From the NCBI RefSeq assembly GCF_029227915.1, contig NC_079882.1, forward strand, positions 3,100,001 through 3,164,000: DNA of 64,000 nt. The letters run 5' to 3'. Both the position numbers and the translations under genes were made by a program. The stretch is from Hydractinia symbiolongicarpus (lineage: Eukaryota > Cnidaria > Hydrozoa > Anthoathecata > Hydractiniidae). Shown here piece after piece: positions 35,574-45,450 of this stretch. The notes under the pieces are model-generated. The model saw nothing but the letters and a program-made list of their open reading frames with translations. It did no database searches and had not been told where the DNA came from. Numbering within the stretch: position 1 is the first letter of the stretch; the number at the start of each line of letters is the position of its first letter.

Positions 35574-36128
35574 GTGGATTTTTCCACGGGCTTTATCGAC
35601 TAGTCTTATATAATAATACGCCAGTTCCGTGTGTCAGTCTGTCACTTTTGCAAAGTGGATTATATTCTTCACAATTTTTTGGGTTTTGACGGACCATTGC
35701 TGACGCCAGCAACATTTTTAAAACCTTATATGTGCTTAAGCGTTTGTCGAAAATATATGATCCTCTACATTATTTTGATCAGCGGTTCAACCTCTACATT
35801 TTACAGGCAACGAATAAACTAAATTTCGCCGGTTTTTTGTACCTGCACTGCTCACGTCAGCAAAAAATCTAAAACAACCTATTTTTTTATTGTGCTTCTG
35901 CCTAAGTGGATTTCTCCACGGGTCTTCATCGACTAATCTCTTTAATAATAGCCGTTTTCTGTCTGTCTGTCCGCGAAAGACGCGTCCTGTTACGGAAACA
36001 CGAAAGGCGATATATAAAGGACGGGCGACCCCGTGGATTTTTGCACTAGTCTAGATTATAATACCCATATACGTTTGTCTGTCCGTCTGTCGCGCAAAAT
36101 AGTAGCTTAGCCATGGGCAACCGACTAG
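35574..36128 (+). mobile_element. Head-to-tail array of Helitron-like mini-elements (copy 1, + strand)
   Basis: Repeated units begin TC plus a TATATAATAATACGC/AATAATAGCCG/AGATTATAATACCC-like start, then GTCTGTCTGTC. The larger ones end with a short hairpin (GTGGATTTTTCCAC), about 10 bases, and CTAG or CTAA, followed at once by the TC of the next. Ends: unit 1 tail ends at 35603; unit 2 35604-35936 (333 bp); unit 3 35937-36049 (113 bp); unit 4 36050-36128 (79 bp). 5' TC, 3' hairpin then CTRR, no inverted repeats and no target duplication are Helitron hallmarks. Units 3 and 4 have weaker hairpins. No helicase ORF is present, so they are non-autonomous. Confidence 0.65.
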
Positions 36129-36484
36129 TAATAATACAACATGGCATAGATATAGCAATATTTTAAAAATAAATTGGTTAAAAGATTTTATAATAGCTTC
36201 TTGCATAAGCTATTATAAAAAAATTCATGAAATGAAATCGCAAACTATATTTAGTTCTTAAGGAAAAAAAACCTTCTTAATGGAGTTGACTCGCACATTT
36301 GACGTACAGACTTCAGATCGGTTATATGGTTATCAAATGTTTGATACATCTGTGAAGAAATATCAAAATCACTATAACACCATCTGATCTTAATTAAAGT
36401 AGATGCAACGTAAAATGTGTTAGGTTCTGAAACACTTCACCCTGTTCAGGTGTTAAATAAATTTAGCTCTCTCAATGATTTGAA

Positions 36485-39033
36485 TCAGCAGTAGCTAGAA
36501 AGTTTTGTTCCAACAGAGTCAACTTGCATTCCTTCCTTCGTCATTACCAAACGTTTTGAGGCATCTTCAGGGTGCATGTTACATATCTTTTCTGCAATAA
36601 ATTTTCTTGAGTGGTAATCTAAGGCATTAAAAAGCAATTTCATAATCAGTTTCTAGGTTCTCGAGTAACTTCTTACAACACAAAAATAAATTTCCTACCT
36701 GGAACTGGACAGTCCTTAAAGAATTCGTCTTCTTTCGATAATCCTATATGAAACATTTATGTCAAAGAAATATCTGGGAAGAGTAGAAAAATGAGAAATA
36801 AATATAACTTTCCTTGCGTTTGGCAATTTGTTGGAGGACTTGTAGTTCGCAAGAACCTGAAATAAACAAGTACGTATAACGAAAATTGATATTTAAGAGC
36901 TGTTTATGTCGAAGTGGTATGGTAAATCAGCTAAACCACTCGCCTGGATGATTTTTAAAATTGTGTTTATACGCCAGGACCAATCCCCGTAGTCGGGTGA
37001 TACTGGTACTATATTGGTATCTCTCTTTGTTTGTCCCAAAATGTTCTTTTTTATGCAAAGTATACTTTAATATTTCTGGCGCTACTTAACAGTTGTTTTA
37101 AGAAGGACCTTTTTTCCAATCCTTCAAGGAATATTATGTAGCTACTAGCCGTTAACCCGTGGAAAAATCCACGGAGTCGCTCGTCCTTTGTATATCATAT
37201 TTCGTGGTTCTGTAACAGGACGCGGTTTTCGCGGACAGACAGACAAAATACGGCTATTATTAAAGAGACTAGCCGTTAGTCCGTGGAAAAATACACGAGT
37301 TCGCCCTTCCTTTAAATTTACCCGTCGTCACAAAGTGGATACAAATATATCGCATTTGATATTCGTGTTTCCGTAACATCATTTTCTAACTCAGCGGGGG
37401 GTCAGCGCAGAGACAGACAGACAGACGGAATACGGCTATTATAATAGAGATGTAGCTATGTAGCTATGTAGCTATGAACTATTTACTATAACCGCTTCAC
37501 AAGGACTTACGACAAAAGCCTCATAAGTTAAAACAGAAACAAAAATAATGTGTTCTTACTGGGAGCCTTTGTTTTCAAGTTTAACGATTCTCTGTCCGGC
37601 AATGAAGTTATTGTAAAGTTGTAGGTAAACCCGAGGCGTGCGTACACATTATACTTGATCTTTGTTTTCTAAACAAATTTCGAGTATTAATGCCCAGTAT
37701 ATGCTGTTGAGATCGGACCGTGCGTAGGTTTTAATGGCTACCTTTGACCAAATATTTGACATTTGCCTCGATATCATTTTGTAGTTGTAAGTAATATCCT
37801 CAACGGCCTAAATACAATGGCATTTAGCTATTAAAGTTTATTAAAACAATGAAATTTAGAAAAATATACTTAAAACGAAAATCTGTAATCTTGGTTCTAG
37901 CAAACACAACTAACCATGCGTTTCGATGTCTGAGAGGCTAACTATTATAACCAAACCTTTCTTTTTACTCATCACATACATGGCTTCGAATGTGCCGAAA
38001 TAACCTTTGCATTCTGGGAAATACTGGCTACAATTTTTTAACAGTTCAATATCTTCTGCAAGTAATGTTTTCCCTATGAGAAAAGAAAATTAAAATGAAA
38101 GTTCGTGACAACTAAACAGCGCAAATCGTTACTATCCACCACCTAAGTACCTTTATTTGCATAGTTCTTTATATAAGATTCTCTTTGGCAATGACTTGGA
38201 ATCTCTAAAAAGAACAAAAAGATTATTGCTCTACTATTGATCATTTCATATGATTCTAAGCAGCCATTCTTTACCTGCTGATAAGCTATCGCTTAAAGAT
38301 TTTATTTCGACGTTGTATATAACAAAATAAAAGTTAAAAATTACTCAAAGATTTATAAATTTTAGCCATTAAAATTGCACAATTTTGCACTTACCTTAAC
38401 TAATCACTAAATCTGTAAGTTAAAGAATAAATTTGATTTAAAAATACTAAAATTTCAAAAATATAATACGTTTTATGAATGAAGTTTAATATAGGCATTA
38501 AAACTACTTCCCGCATTAAAAACTCAGGGTTAGTATTTAGGTTTAGCTACTTTTAGAGTACCTCAATTGTTGACATCAAGTTTAAATTAAACTTTTAATG
38601 ATCTGTTTTCACAATTGTTATTACATTTATAATTTGACTTCGTCATTATGATGAAAAATAAAATTATTTTACTCCATTATTTTAAACTACACGGATGTTT
38701 TCTTTTTAAGGTTTATGAACGAGCTGATCCCTTTTACAAAAACTTCAAGCATTCACTAAAATATTGTGAAAACGAAATTGCAGATGCGTATGTTAGACAA
38801 CAACTTGTAGGCCATTAATTATATGATGTAAGAAGGATGAATCTGGTCCATGTTTGAGGTGACGGTGCAACTCCCAAAAACTGTGTGCAAGATTTATGTA
38901 CAAAATATTTCTAAATATGCTATCAAATTATACGATATACATTTTAACACTACAATGTATCACTTACTTCTTTTAGAGAATGAAACGTTCTTTTCTTTTT
39001 CTTTCTAAAGTTGCTATTACCCATCGTTCTCAT
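36485..39033 (-). CDS. Unrecognised spliced gene with MGNS/polybasic N-terminus (copy 1)
   Basis: Exons with matching phases on the minus strand: 39033-38968, 38399-38395 (5 nt), 38291-38275 (17 nt), 38204-38151, 38073-37915, 36856-36809, 36743-36699, 36618-36485; 528 nt, 175 aa. The last five exons are well supported (good signals, phases 1-1-1-1, stop TGA). The two micro-exons are the only way I found to join the first exon in frame and are uncertain. The first exon reads MRTMGNSNFRKKKKRTFHSL; if translation starts at the second Met, MGNSNFRKKKKR resembles an N-myristoylation site plus basic membrane-binding run. The centre includes LLAEDIELLKNCSQYFPEC and KKGLVIIVSLSDIETHG; the end YHSRKFIAEKICNMHPEDA. 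No family recognised. The gene is not visible as one long ORF because every exon is short. Confidence 0.55.
37145..37450 (-). mobile_element. Two tandem Helitron-like mini-elements (copy 1, minus strand)
   Basis: On the minus strand one unit runs 37450 to 37269 (182 bp), starting TCTCTATTATAATAGCCG after an A and ending in a hairpin region, ACTAACGG and CTAG. The next starts directly at 37268 with TCTCTTTAATAATAGCCG and ends at 37145 with CCGTGGATTTTTCCACGG, GTTAACGG and CTAG before T. Same family as the + strand array 1.1 kb to the left. Confidence 0.68.
38648..38818 (+). CDS. Small ORF or terminal exon inside an intron of the MGNS gene (copy 1)
   Basis: ATG 38648 to TAA 38818, 56 codons, opposite strand to the surrounding gene. 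A strong internal acceptor (TTTCTTTTTAAG, ending 38711) lies in frame before VYERADPFYKNFKHSLKYCE, which is the protein-like part and ends in RQQLVGH. Conserved in copy 2 with two or three amino acid changes. Probably the last exon of an unrecognised + strand gene, or a short peptide gene. Confidence 0.4.
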   Translation: MMKNKIILLHYFKLHGCFLFKVYERADPFYKNFKHSLKYCENEIADAYVRQQLVGH

Positions 39034-39162
39034 ACAACTATTTATATGGACAACGTAAAAGGAAGTTCAGTTCAAAAAAAGCTGCATTCTTTTTGCTGAT
39101 GTTGAATAACGTGCTTAAAAGAAAAACAATTTAATCCACGTTATTGTTGTACCACACCTTAA

Positions 39163-39319
39163 AGGGGGATTTTCACGAAGCGAATTGAACAGCAAATTCG
39201 ACGGCGAATTGTATGTGAGCATGCGCAGTTTTGTTTGTTTTGATTTGCGCAAAACTGCGCATGCTCAGATACAATTCGCCGTCGAATTCGCCGTTCAATT
39301 CGCTTCGTAAAAATCCCCC
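39163..39319. mobile_element. Hairpin MITE flanked by TTAA, present only in copy 1
   Basis: Two arms of about 68 bp (left begins GGGGGATTTTCACGAAGCGA, the right arm from the other side GGGGGATTTTTACGAAGCGA) form a long hairpin with a short loop. TTAA lies at both sides (39159-39162 and 39320-39323), the target duplication of piggyBac-type elements. At the matching position of copy 2 (about 57063-57074) the sequence passes straight through as CCACACCCTAAAACGTG, an empty site. Confidence 0.85.
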
Positions 39320-39356
39320 TTAAAACGTGTTAGAAATTAAAAGTTCGTGATATTGA

Positions 39357-39425
39357 GAAACAGGAATTCCCTCATTAAATAAACAAACGGCGAGGCTGTT
39401 TACTTAGTGAGGGAATTCCTGTTTC
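39357..39425. repeat. 69-bp inverted repeat, copy 1
   Basis: Perfect 18-bp arms GAAACAGGAATTCCCTCA / TGAGGGAATTCCTGTTTC, extended inward by a mostly paired TAAATAAACA/TGTTTACTTA, around an AACGGCGAGGC centre. Probably a tiny foldback element. Confidence 0.8.
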
Positions 39426-39946
39426 TAGCTTTGTTATCTGTTGTTACATACGTGAGTTGATTTACAGCGACCGCTCATGTGATGCTACTAATCCTAATTT
39501 TGCTATGCCGAAATAGATGTACTTAGGAATTATGCAGTTGAAACCATGAGTATTGGTGTTCAAACATTGAGCAGAGAGACATGAAAGTTTAATGTGTGTG
39601 TTTTAAAATCTTCAGAACTTTTCCTTTAGACACCAAAGTTACACTTAGACTGATAAACGCCTAAATCTATATTTTGATTTTACTTGTTTATTCATGTTTT
39701 TATGTCGCCCATAACTGGTTTTTATGGCTATTGAAATTATCAGAACACATTGCATATTGAAACTATTTATCGCAAACCTGTCATTTTAAAGTGTATACTT
39801 TACTTTTTCAAGATATACCAAGTTCGTTCTCTTGTTTGTTTTTATCCTTCTGAAAAGATTTTTTTTGTGAACAGATAAAAACGTTATCGTTATATATAAT
39901 GTTTTTTGTATTTAAAATCTAACCGATTTTTCCAATTTTTTCTTAG

Positions 39947-40075
39947 CAACTCCAGGCTAAAATGAAAATTGAAGTTGCTTATATAAAAAAGAAGTTGACA
40001 GTTGGAAATCATAAACTGACCACGAGTTATAATACTAACGATTCTCTTTGCTTACAAAGCCTGTTTGAAAATTAA
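39947..40075 (+). CDS. Candidate terminal exon, unrecognised (copy 1)
   Basis: After a TTTTTTCTTAG acceptor the frame reads QLQAKMKIEVAYIKKKLTVG and continues with SYNTNDSLCLQSLFEN to TAA (40073-40075), 42 residues. Upstream exons were not found. In copy 2 (57639 onward) a 97-bp block (about 57683-57779) interrupts it and introduces a stop. Confidence 0.4.
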   Translation, partial: QLQAKMKIEVAYIKKKLTVGNHKLTTSYNTNDSLCLQSLFEN

Positions 40076-40248
40076 CTTGGTATTTCAAAGCAGTTCACTT
40101 AACAGATGCTATAATTGTTTTTGACTCAGCTACAATGTTACACACGTTTACAAAAGAATTCCACTTGGTTGATCCTGATTCTCTATCTCCTCAACTCATA
40201 AACAGCCAAAGATGATTTGGATCATTGCCTGTCAATGTCGAAATGCAC

Positions 40249-40305
40249 GCTAGAATAAACTCGCTTGTTCATGACGTGATAATGACGTGATAATGACGTG
40301 ATAAT
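40249..40305. repeat. 12-bp minisatellite ATGACGTGATA, copy-number variable between the two copies
   Basis: Three ATGACGTGATA units at about 40270-40303 against two at 58061-58083 in copy 2. Confidence 0.8.
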
Positions 40306-40655
40306 CTATATTATTTAATGACAATGATTTAAAAGAATTTTTATAATTATTTCCCCGAGTTATAACTAAAAATGATGCAATAATAAAGTGGATATTTGAA
40401 GAAAAACATTGTTTTTTCTGCCCTTCTAGGTAGTTATGCCGTTTGGATTTTAAAGTTACTAGTACGGTAGACACCAGTGCGACCGCCGGACAACTTTTTC
40501 TTTGTTTAAAAAGACTTAGTTAATATTAGTTAATATGTAAAATAAATAGCAAACTACGTGCGTGGTTGAACTTGCTTCACTGTGTTACTTGCGCCGAAAG
40601 AGACTACAAACTAAAACTGGAGAACTCGTCCCTACGTAGTGACTGGTGGAGATAC

Positions 40656-41292
40656 TCAAACATACATGTTTGTGTTAGTGGAAATGATCTTCCTCACCCA
40701 AAGAGAACTGTTATTTTTGCCTCGCGACAACAATAGATAAAATAGCACCAAAGCTGTGCACCAAAGCTGTGCACCAAAGTTCAACTCCATAAAATAAAGC
40801 CTGAATAATTTTGGGAAAATATCAATAAACAGTAACATATTGTTTAATCTAAGAACCAGAAAATTTGTTATACTGTGAAAACGAGTTTTTTCTAAACTTA
40901 AACAAACATTAATAATTATTGTAATTATTGCTTGCAGACCCAAGAGAAAGCCATTTTCTGAATGAAAAAAAGATTGACCCATACAATAAACGAAAATATA
41001 GCTACTGTAGGAAGTGTTTAAGAGAGATATGAATGAAAAAAGCGTGTCTGCTAATGCCGGTTTACATGAGAAATGTGGAGGTGTTCTTGTTTTACAAATA
41101 AACATGTCTTGAAGATGTAAAAAGAACTTTAATATTCATGATTTTCTTACGTTTTTGTATGACATATAATTTGATGACTTGCACAGGACAGAGCTTAGAT
41201 TTTTCTCTTTTATCCTGACAAAAGAAATAGAAACTTAACTGCCACAATAGCCAAGCTGGGATTAAGGATATATAAAAATAAATAACAAACAA
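40656..41292 (-). pseudogene. Hydrophobic ORF(s) crossing the duplication breakpoint, weakly receptor-like
   Basis: A minus-strand ORF from ATG 41105 to 40656 (149 codons), preceded by an overlapping hydrophobic frame 41292-41092. The central part INVCLSLEKTRFHSITNFLV followed by a hydrophobic stretch loosely resembles the end of TM1, the first loop and TM2 of rhodopsin-family receptors (pattern N-V...L...R...T-N-F). No TM3, DRY or NPxxY is present. T-rich DNA easily gives hydrophobic ORFs, so this may be chance. The copy 2 deletion removes its 5' half. Confidence 0.25.
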
Positions 41293-41507
41293 GAAACAAA
41301 AGGAAGAAAGAGGAAAAAGGATACCATGATTAAAAATTCATCAAAATATGAATTTAGGCGATTGTCAATTTTATTCACGTAACTTGGCGTCCTATGAAAT
41401 GAAAAATAAAGAAAACAAAAATCCTATTACAGCATTCAATGATTTGCTTTACGCGTTTACTACAGTAGCTTTCTTGTTGTTATTGTATATTAATACCCTT
41501 TTAACAG

Positions 41508-41673
41508 GTTTGCTTTCTACCACTTGAGATCTCACTGTCAAGCGTTCCAGAAATTTTACTCACATATGCAGGAACAAATCCAAAATTGCCCTGAAATGCA
41601 TTATTGTTCCGAAACGTACCAAATACGCTCTCTGGTTAAGATTTATACTAAACATTTTTGTACATTCTGCTGA
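41508..41673 (+). CDS. Candidate terminal exon, Cys/His-containing peptide
   Basis: After a CCCTTTTAACAG acceptor the frame reads FAFYHLRSHCQAFQKFYSHM then QEQIQNCPEMHYC and ends KIYTKHFCTFC before TGA (41671-41673), 54 residues with five cysteines. Composition is clearly protein-like. No upstream exon assigned. Confidence 0.4.
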
Positions 41674-42895
41674 AAATATTTCCTTTGGAAAATAATAAAA
41701 AGATCCTTTAGAATCTATACATGTCAATACATAAGAATAATAAGTAAACTTATTAATATGATAAATGTAAAATACAAAGAGCTTTTTTATCTAAAAATCA
41801 TTTTTTTTCCTCTATACAACAAATCATATGTTAGACTTAAATTTGCGTACGAAAGCTCAGCGTCAATTACCGTTGTATTAAATTGTCTGTTACGAAAGTT
41901 TAGAATATAAATATAACATTTGACATTGTGGTACAACTTAACAGGGCGTTGTTGGAGGATGTTTTTCTTAAAATAATTATGTGACAGGAGTCACGTTTAT
42001 AAAGTTTACATCTGGTATATTGACAAGAAAATGTACTTGTGTTTCATGTGCGAAACCTAATGATGTAAATCAAGAAAATAATACTATTATGATGTAAATC
42101 GAAAATCAATTTTAGAAATAACATTATCCCTGTTAACAGTAAATATTTAAAAATCTGGCAATTAATTTGAACAATATCTAAAATTTTGCAGGTTTTGTTC
42201 ATGTGTATTTCACGAGTTGTTTTTTAATTAATAAACTTTAAAATGCGAGCTGTTAATTTTTTTTAACTAACTTTGACAAAATGTATAAAGGACCCACTTT
42301 TTTTGTAACAGGAATAAATCTTCCTACATCTTTTCTTGATATGAAAAACAAAAGTCATAAAGTTTCTGGCTTGGACTCATCTGGACTATTACGGTGCCAC
42401 TCCCCTCCCCCCGAAAATAGGGTGGGTTGTGTAAGCATAAGAAAACTTGTTTAAAACCAGGTAAAGTGGATTTTAAAATGCTGTTCTTTTTAACTTGTTT
42501 AATAAGCATAAGAGCATTTGTTTAGAATATAAATAAAACATTTGAGAATTTAGTAAAACATAACAAGGGCGTTTTTTAAAGGTTATTTTTGGAAGGATTA
42601 CAACGTGGAAGTTACAAAAAATGGTTTCTTATTTCACAAGTTACTACTGAGACATCGGTTTACTTTCTTGATCAACACTGTCCTTGGCCAAGTTATTTAG
42701 TTTGCTCACAACTTTTCCTTTGCGGCAGGATTTGTTTACATCCTGTTTTTATTTATATGAGAAATTAATGATTTGAAGCAGCAACAACCAATATTAACTT
42801 CCAACTTTCTTTTTATGTCTGTCCAAACTCAACAGATTCCAGTTACAAGTTACAAGTTGCGTGTTTCCACCAGTTAGTTGCGAGTTAGCTGCGAG

Positions 42896-43090
42896 ATGGC
42901 TGCGAGTTGTCTCCTTTGGTACTTCATAGCAAGAGATGAAAGTTGCGAAAACATTTTAGGAATTGAGAGAATTTCTCAATCTATTTTACAAGTTGCTTTT
43001 AAATCGTGTCCTGCAATTTTAAGCAGCGATTTGCAAGAGTTGTTAGCATTAAGATTTCAATTCTTCTTTACAGAAACCAAAAATATCTAA
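42896..43090 (+). CDS. Small ORF of 64 codons
   Basis: ATG 42896 to TAA 43090: starts MAASCLLWYFIARDESCENI and is followed by leucine- and serine-rich helical sequence. The upstream bases contain a short repeat (GTTGCGAGTTAGCTGCGAG). It could be a small gene or chance; not recognised. Confidence 0.3.
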   Translation: MAASCLLWYFIARDESCENILGIERISQSILQVAFKSCPAILSSDLQELLALRFQFFFTETKNI

Positions 43091-44234
43091 AGATTTTGTT
43101 AATAGTAGTTCAAAAGTGACCCGAGTTAAATTATCATTCCTTAAACTAGTGTTCTAGAATGAAATATAACTCACAAATCGTCGATTTAACAAAGGCACTA
43201 CTCTTAATGAACATTTTAAACTACAAACACACTTTCGCCAAACTTTTTTTTGACGAAACCATGTTGCTTTGTTCCGTTTACCCCAGACTTCTAATTCCCT
43301 TTGCTTCCCTATTTGCTATCAACTAATTTTAGTTTGGTTCCAACCTTGGAGAAAATGCTAAATGTTAATGATGTTAGATTTTTCAATGTAAGCTGCTTCA
43401 AAACAACGCTTGAGATTTATGTAGGAATTTTTTCTTTTCAACATTTTGAAGAAGCTTCCGTGAACACGAAAAAGAAAATACTCTTTTTTAAAAGGTGAAC
43501 CATGTGGTAGGTTTTATAAAAAATTTTGTTGTTGTTGTTGTTGTTGTTATATGTTTTTGAATACAAAAACTTTGATTACACCTTGAATCGTAACATGTTT
43601 AGACTATACAACGATACTGTCTAACGTAATCACCTAAAAATTTAACAAACGGTTGATGATCCAATTGATGCTAATCTGTCAAATCATATTGGAACAATAA
43701 CCAGTTAGAGGGCGTTGACACAGATCAGAAGAATTAATATGACAGGGTAGGTATAATAAATGAAAACAAAGTGTTGAGAATTTTTAAAAAGGGATTACGA
43801 ATTGAGACAGAAAATAAAACCATGGAGAAAAATAGAAAATAAAAAGTGGAAGGGATTTAAAATGAATAAAACAACATATCGCTATATAAAAACTTTAGAT
43901 TATTAATTATTATTCTCTTGGTGTTAAGTACTAACGTTAAGTAGCGTTATAATTTTTTTTGGAAAACGTAACAAGGGTGTTTTGTAAATATAATTTTATG
44001 CTTAGGCTCAAGTAGCTCGACTCAAACTCTTTGTTTTTATCCTTATTAGAGAAAAAAGCCGGCATTTTTTCTTCAGAGAACATGTAATGTTTTGTAAAAA
44101 TTGCTTTAAAATGTTCAAATACACAAATTGTTATTTCACCGTAACACTTTCTTCAAAGTAATTAGTTTCTAGTTTCTATAATAGCATTCTTTACAGAAAT
44201 AAAATGTTTTAAAATCCCAGTGATGAAAAGTGAT

Positions 44235-44244
44235 TATATAAAAG
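44235..44244 (+). promoter_or_regulatory. TATA box of the 44294 ORF
   Basis: TATATAAAAG about 50 bp before the ATG at 44294, leaving room for a short 5' leader. Confidence 0.45.
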
Positions 44245-44293
44245 AGAGAGACATGTATCAAAATCGTTTGCAATAGAAAAGTTTCGTTCAAGT

Positions 44294-44716
44294 ATGGAAA
44301 AAATAACTCGAGTGAACAATCTCATCGATCAATCACAATTTCGTCCAAGACATGACGATCAAAAAAAAGCTGTTAGAATGAATAAAGGAGTAACGTTAGC
44401 AGGGAAGATAGTTGTAGACCTCATTGAACAACATCACGTCAACAGCTTAAAAATCATTAACACTAGAATTAAAGATATACAAAACGAACTATTTGACGAA
44501 AAAATAAGACAGCGTTCGTATAGAAATTCTTCAGATTTATCTACTGGTAAAGAAGTCATAACAGACGATATCTCTTGCAACAAAATAGATAAAAGCAAAG
44601 CAGCAACGGTGAGCACAAAAGTGGCTGCAGAACTAGAAAAACAAAGACTGTTATTAATAGTTGGTCGTATCAAAGCAAAAGATTTTTATTCTTGTGTATC
44701 CACAAAGCAACTGTAG
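44294..44716 (+). CDS. Intronless gene for a 140-aa charged helical protein
   Basis: ATG 44294 (MEKITRVNNLIDQSQFRPRH) to TAG 44716. A TATA box lies 50 bp upstream and AATAAA at about 44875 downstream, giving a compact transcription unit. Rich in Lys, Ile, Asp and Gln with long predicted helices (KIVVDLIEQHHVNSLKIINT, STKVAAELEKQRLLLIVGRI); no signal peptide or membrane span. No family recognised. It lies in the segment missing from copy 2, so the duplication leaves it single-copy. Confidence 0.5.
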   Translation: MEKITRVNNLIDQSQFRPRHDDQKKAVRMNKGVTLAGKIVVDLIEQHHVNSLKIINTRIKDIQNELFDEKIRQRSYRNSSDLSTGKEVITDDISCNKIDKSKAATVSTKVAAELEKQRLLLIVGRIKAKDFYSCVSTKQL

Positions 44717-45401
44717 CTATTATCCATGACTTGCCGTCCTTTTACAAGCCAACACCTAAGAATGGGCATTTATAAACCAACACAAAAGAATGGACATGCA
44801 GCTTATACCTGTTTTATTTTATACCCAACTGATATTTGTTTGTTGACTTTTGAATTAAGTTTGTGTGTTTTCAGAAATAAACTGCATTTTTAGACGTTAA
44901 AAGGTGGAAGATATAAATTATTCGATAGACAGATATAATAATATATTTCTAAAAATATCTTCATATGTCCATATAGCTGTCCATATTTTTTAAAACTTAC
45001 TCATGATCATTTCTTCACCCCATGGCACTTAAATGTAATAGGAGAGAAACGATGACAAAAATCGTTGTTCGTGCAATCTTGGGGATCATCAAAAACAATT
45101 TTATTTTTTGAGAGTTTAAAGTTGAGGTTTTATCATAAGCACAATAAAATCTGTAGAGCTGCAAAAACAAACGCTGGCATTAGTTTTCACTCGAGATTTA
45201 AGCTGTTTATAAAACAAAATATAGTCTTATTATTTGTATTTACATGAAAAGTGTAATTTAGTAGGACTAATCAGATATAAGATATATTTTGCAAAGCAAA
45301 CTATTATAAAAAACCGTATAATGAGAGCATCTATCCAACCATTGACGTGGTAATAAAAGTTAGGTCCGGCGCACCAGAGGAAACTATAAACCTAAATAAA
45401 A

Positions 45402-45450
45402 GAATTCTCCCGTCATGTTTTATGTCACATAAAACATGACGGGAGAATTC
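45402..45450. repeat. 49-bp perfect palindrome, core of a longer foldback
   Basis: Arms of 24 bp starting GAATTCTCCCGTCATG around a single C. Imperfect pairing extends outward on both sides (CCTAAAT against its partner near 45455-45465, GTCCGG against CCGGAC near 45484), making a foldback of roughly 120 bp. Located about 70 bp inside the right edge of the segment deleted in copy 2. Confidence 0.85.

Noticed and set aside
35631-35822. 63-codon ORF, identical in both duplicates (also 53574-53765)
   Set aside because: Starts with a non-ATG codon and lies wholly within a 333-bp Helitron-like unit; identity reflects the duplication.
36901-37010. Second SINE with weak A/B boxes
   Set aside because: Only a vague resemblance; no B box consensus or tail, so not called.
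39035-39055. TATA box (TATAAATA on minus strand) for the MGNS gene
   Set aside because: Too close to the proposed ATGs; a start 30 bp downstream would leave both out.
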